NCBI RefSeq assembly: GCF_017874735.1
Contig: NZ_JAGGLV010000024.1
Span: forward strand, 1-64,000
Reading direction: 5' to 3'
Origin: Paenibacillus silagei
GTDB taxonomy: Bacteria; Bacillota; Bacilli; Paenibacillales; Paenibacillaceae
DNA length: 64,000 bases
Shown here: in pieces, positions 62,370 through 64,000 of the stretch
Numbering within the stretch: position 1 is the stretch's first letter
Layout of the letters: each line of letters opens with the position of its first letter
Translations under genes and position numbers: made by a program
The notes under the pieces: generated by a model
The model's database searches: none
Told to the model about the DNA's origin: nothing
What the model saw: only the letters and a program-made list of their open reading frames with translations

Positions 62370-62598
62370 ATGGGCGAGAATGAGGTGTAAAAGTGCACTT
62401 GAAATCGCTGAAAGTTGGCGTTGGGGCGAGAATGAGGTGTAAAACTGCACCAGAATTAGCCGAAAGTTGGCGATGGGCGAGAATGAGGTGTAAAAGTGCA
62501 CTTGAATTCGCTGAAAGTTGGCGATGGGCAGGAGTAAGGTGCAGAAGTGCACCTTATCCCGGCCTAAAGCAGGCGCAGGGCGGGAATGCGGTACGCCC
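62370..62598. repeat. 51-52-bp tandem repeat array (family F, related to A)
   Basis: The motif TGAGGTGTAAAAGTGCACTT or its variants starts at 62381, 62433, 62484 and 62535, with a decayed copy at 62587 (spacings 52, 51, 51, 52). Units continue as GAATTCGCTGAAAGTTGGCG. The dyad AAGTGCACTT lies in several units. It directly abuts the array at 62340 and reaches the end of the ROK gene. Confidence 0.85.
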
Positions 62599-62600
62599 CC

Positions 62601-63803
62601 TCAGCTCGTCAACTGGTGCAGCACCAGAGCACATGCGCCTGTTGCGACAGCACGCTCGCCCAGGCTGCTCCGGGTGAAGCGGACATTGTACTGTCCGCGG
62701 TAGTAGGTCCGCTCCAGGGCGATCCGCGTGGCGGTCTCGTAGAAATCTGCGGCGAGGAACAGCGGGCCGCCCAGGATGACCTCCTCCGGGTGGAGGATGT
62801 TAATCAGGTTCGCCAGCCCGATGCCGCAGGCCACCGCCATCTCATCGAATAACCGGACCATTACAGGATCGCGCTCCCGGAGCGCTTCCAGCAGATGGAC
62901 GAATTCCAAAGCCTCCGCATGCTCTGCCAGAGCACGGAGGCTTGTGCTGCTGTCCAGCCGCCAGGCCTCGCGGGCCTGCCCCTCCAGCGTCCGGACCGAC
63001 ACATAGCTCTCCCAGGCCCCGGCGTTGCCGCCGGGAATCTGCGGCGGCACTCCCGGGAGGTCAATGATCATCTGCCCGACGGCCCCTTCGGTATCGGTCA
63101 TGCCGTAGAGCAGCCGCCCGTCATTCATGATCGCTGAGCGCAAGCCGATTCCGGCATGGAGATAGAGAAGGTGCTGATGCATCCGGTTGCTGCCGGCCCA
63201 GTATTCGCCGAGCAGTGCCGTATTGGCTCCATTATCCAGATAGACAGGCACCCCCAGGCGCTGCTCCAGCTGTTCCTTGATATGTACTTGTGACCAGCCC
63301 TCTGCAGGAAAACGGGCCGGATTCAGGATAACTCCGGCTGTGCGGTCCAGCGGACCAACCGCCCCGATGCCCAGACCGGCGACCCGGCTAAGCTGGACAG
63401 AGGCTGCGTCAAGCATCTGTAAGCCTTGTCTGTGGAGCGACTCCATTAGAAGCTCGGGGGTAAGCCCTGCATCCATGCTCCAGGTATGCTCGCCCAGCAA
63501 GCGCAGATGAAAGTCTGTCAGCACAAGCTTGGCATGGGTACGGGAGATCTCCAGCCCCAGCAGATAAGCGTAAGATGGATTCGTCTCATAGAGGGTAGGG
63601 CGGCGTCCGCCGGTGGATTCGCCGAAGCCGACCTCAACCAGAAGCTCCTGGGACAACAGTTCATCCAGGATGCGTGTTAACGTGCTTATGGTCAGTCCGC
63701 TTTCGTCCAGCAGGGTCTGCTTGGAGACGGTACCGTGTTTTCTGACCGTGAAATAGATCTCTCTGGCTTTGGGATTGGCGATGACTTCATGAATAGGCAG
63801 CAC
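62601..63803 (-). CDS. ROK family transcriptional regulator, catalytically degenerate
   Basis: 400 residues, GTG start with AAGGAGAG at good spacing. An N-terminal winged helix (about 5-65) is followed by a ROK domain. The ROK kinase aspartate position is lost (DNGANTA where active kinases have NDAN), and the zinc signature is lost as well: the His is Gln244 and the three cysteines of CxCGxxGC are replaced in PQIPGGNAGAWE. It can therefore bind but not phosphorylate a sugar. Its position at the end of the mannoside cluster suggests it represses that cluster. Confidence 0.85.
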   Translation of the reverse strand: MLPIHEVIANPKAREIYFTVRKHGTVSKQTLLDESGLTISTLTRILDELLSQELLVEVGFGESTGGRRPTLYETNPSYAYLLGLEISRTHAKLVLTDFHLRLLGEHTWSMDAGLTPELLMESLHRQGLQMLDAASVQLSRVAGLGIGAVGPLDRTAGVILNPARFPAEGWSQVHIKEQLEQRLGVPVYLDNGANTALLGEYWAGSNRMHQHLLYLHAGIGLRSAIMNDGRLLYGMTDTEGAVGQMIIDLPGVPPQIPGGNAGAWESYVSVRTLEGQAREAWRLDSSTSLRALAEHAEALEFVHLLEALRERDPVMVRLFDEMAVACGIGLANLINILHPEEVILGGPLFLAADFYETATRIALERTYYRGQYNVRFTRSSLGERAVATGACALVLHQLTS

Positions 63804-63892
63804 AGATGGTTCTCTCCTTATGAAAAGACTATACCTGACGAATGGACTACATCTGCTTCAACAATGACATAAAAAGCAGGGTGCCGCAACTA

Positions 63893-64000
63893 TCACAAGG
63901 AGAGCGTAAGCGTAAGCGCCATTTCGAATATGTAGCCGCTGCCGGGGAGAGACGCAGGACGGTCAGGCAGCATATGAGGATAAGCAGGCGTTAGTGGCGA
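63893..64000 (-). CDS. possible 3' end of a gene that continues beyond the window
   Basis: On the minus strand a frame is open from the window edge to a TGA at 63893-63895 (36 codons including the stop, ending FEMALTLTLSL). It lies 90 bp upstream of the ROK gene on the same strand, so it could be a preceding operon gene. The fragment is too short to recognise and could be chance. Confidence 0.3.
   Translation of the reverse strand, partial: SPLTPAYPHMLPDRPASLPGSGYIFEMALTLTLSL

Noticed and set aside
63900..64000. GCGTAAGCGTAAGCGCC as a cre site or repeat at the right edge.
   Set aside because: Only a short 7-base direct repeat is present and the match to the cre consensus is poor.

Overview
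The window looks like a chromosomal segment of a moderately GC-rich, spore-forming Firmicute, most probably Paenibacillus. This is inferred from the complete spoVAC-spoVAD-spoVAE spore operon, the yqeG-yqeH-aroE-yhbY-nadD-yqeK-rsfS-yqeM housekeeping cluster, strong AGGAGG-type ribosome binding sites, frequent TTG/GTG starts, and the density of YesM/YesN-type two-component systems beside carbohydrate ABC importers. No rRNA, tRNA, CRISPR array, insertion sequence or prophage was seen. All names rest on reading motifs, gene order and start signals; no database search was possible.

Layout. 1-6024: a 51-bp tandem repeat array, then the mannitol PTS operon mtlA-mtlR-mtlF-mtlD. 6137-9552: an M42 aminopeptidase (minus), then a sporulation operon with a sigma-G-like promoter, a small tail-anchored protein gene and spoVAC-AD-AE. 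9774-14222: MoxR ATPase, DUF58 protein and membrane transglutaminase. 14318-20438: the ribosome-assembly/NAD/shikimate cluster, with a cvfB-like gene between rsfS and yqeM. 20439-21162: palindromes, a second 51-bp array and a small membrane-protein gene. 21281-33183: an arabinoside-utilisation region (ArsR-type regulator, ABC importer, GH43, AraC regulator, GH127) that also holds an ECF-like sigma factor with a DUF4179 partner. 33466-38419: an AT-rich AbrB/PIN toxin-antitoxin pair, a secreted protein divergent from an HTH/TPR regulator with a palindrome centred between their promoters, and a hybrid histidine kinase. 38688-63803: a large cluster built from two paralogous modules, each with a sensor kinase, an AraC-type response regulator, a solute-binding protein, two permeases and a GH130 enzyme. 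It also holds a third GH130, two FAD oxidoreductases, an SGNH hydrolase with an unusual N-terminal tripeptide repeat, an AraC regulator and a kinase-dead ROK regulator.

How the genes work together. The 38-64 kb cluster reads as sensing, import and cytoplasmic phosphorolysis (or hydrolysis) of beta-mannosides, possibly acetylated. The ABC importers carry no ATPase gene and probably share an MsmX-type ATPase encoded elsewhere. Two importer operons, the arabinoside one at 22.5 kb and the mannoside one at 57.5 kb, carry an identical 14-bp CcpA-type core just downstream of the -10 box. In all three importer operons a hairpin separates the binding-protein gene from the permeases.

The most unusual feature is non-coding. 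Several sequence-distinct families of tandem intergenic repeats all have a 51-52-bp period, and most contain a small dyad in each unit. They sit mostly downstream of genes or between convergent genes (1-390, 20702-20905, 27241-27600, 52065-52242, 53590-53780, 61953-62340, 62370-62598).
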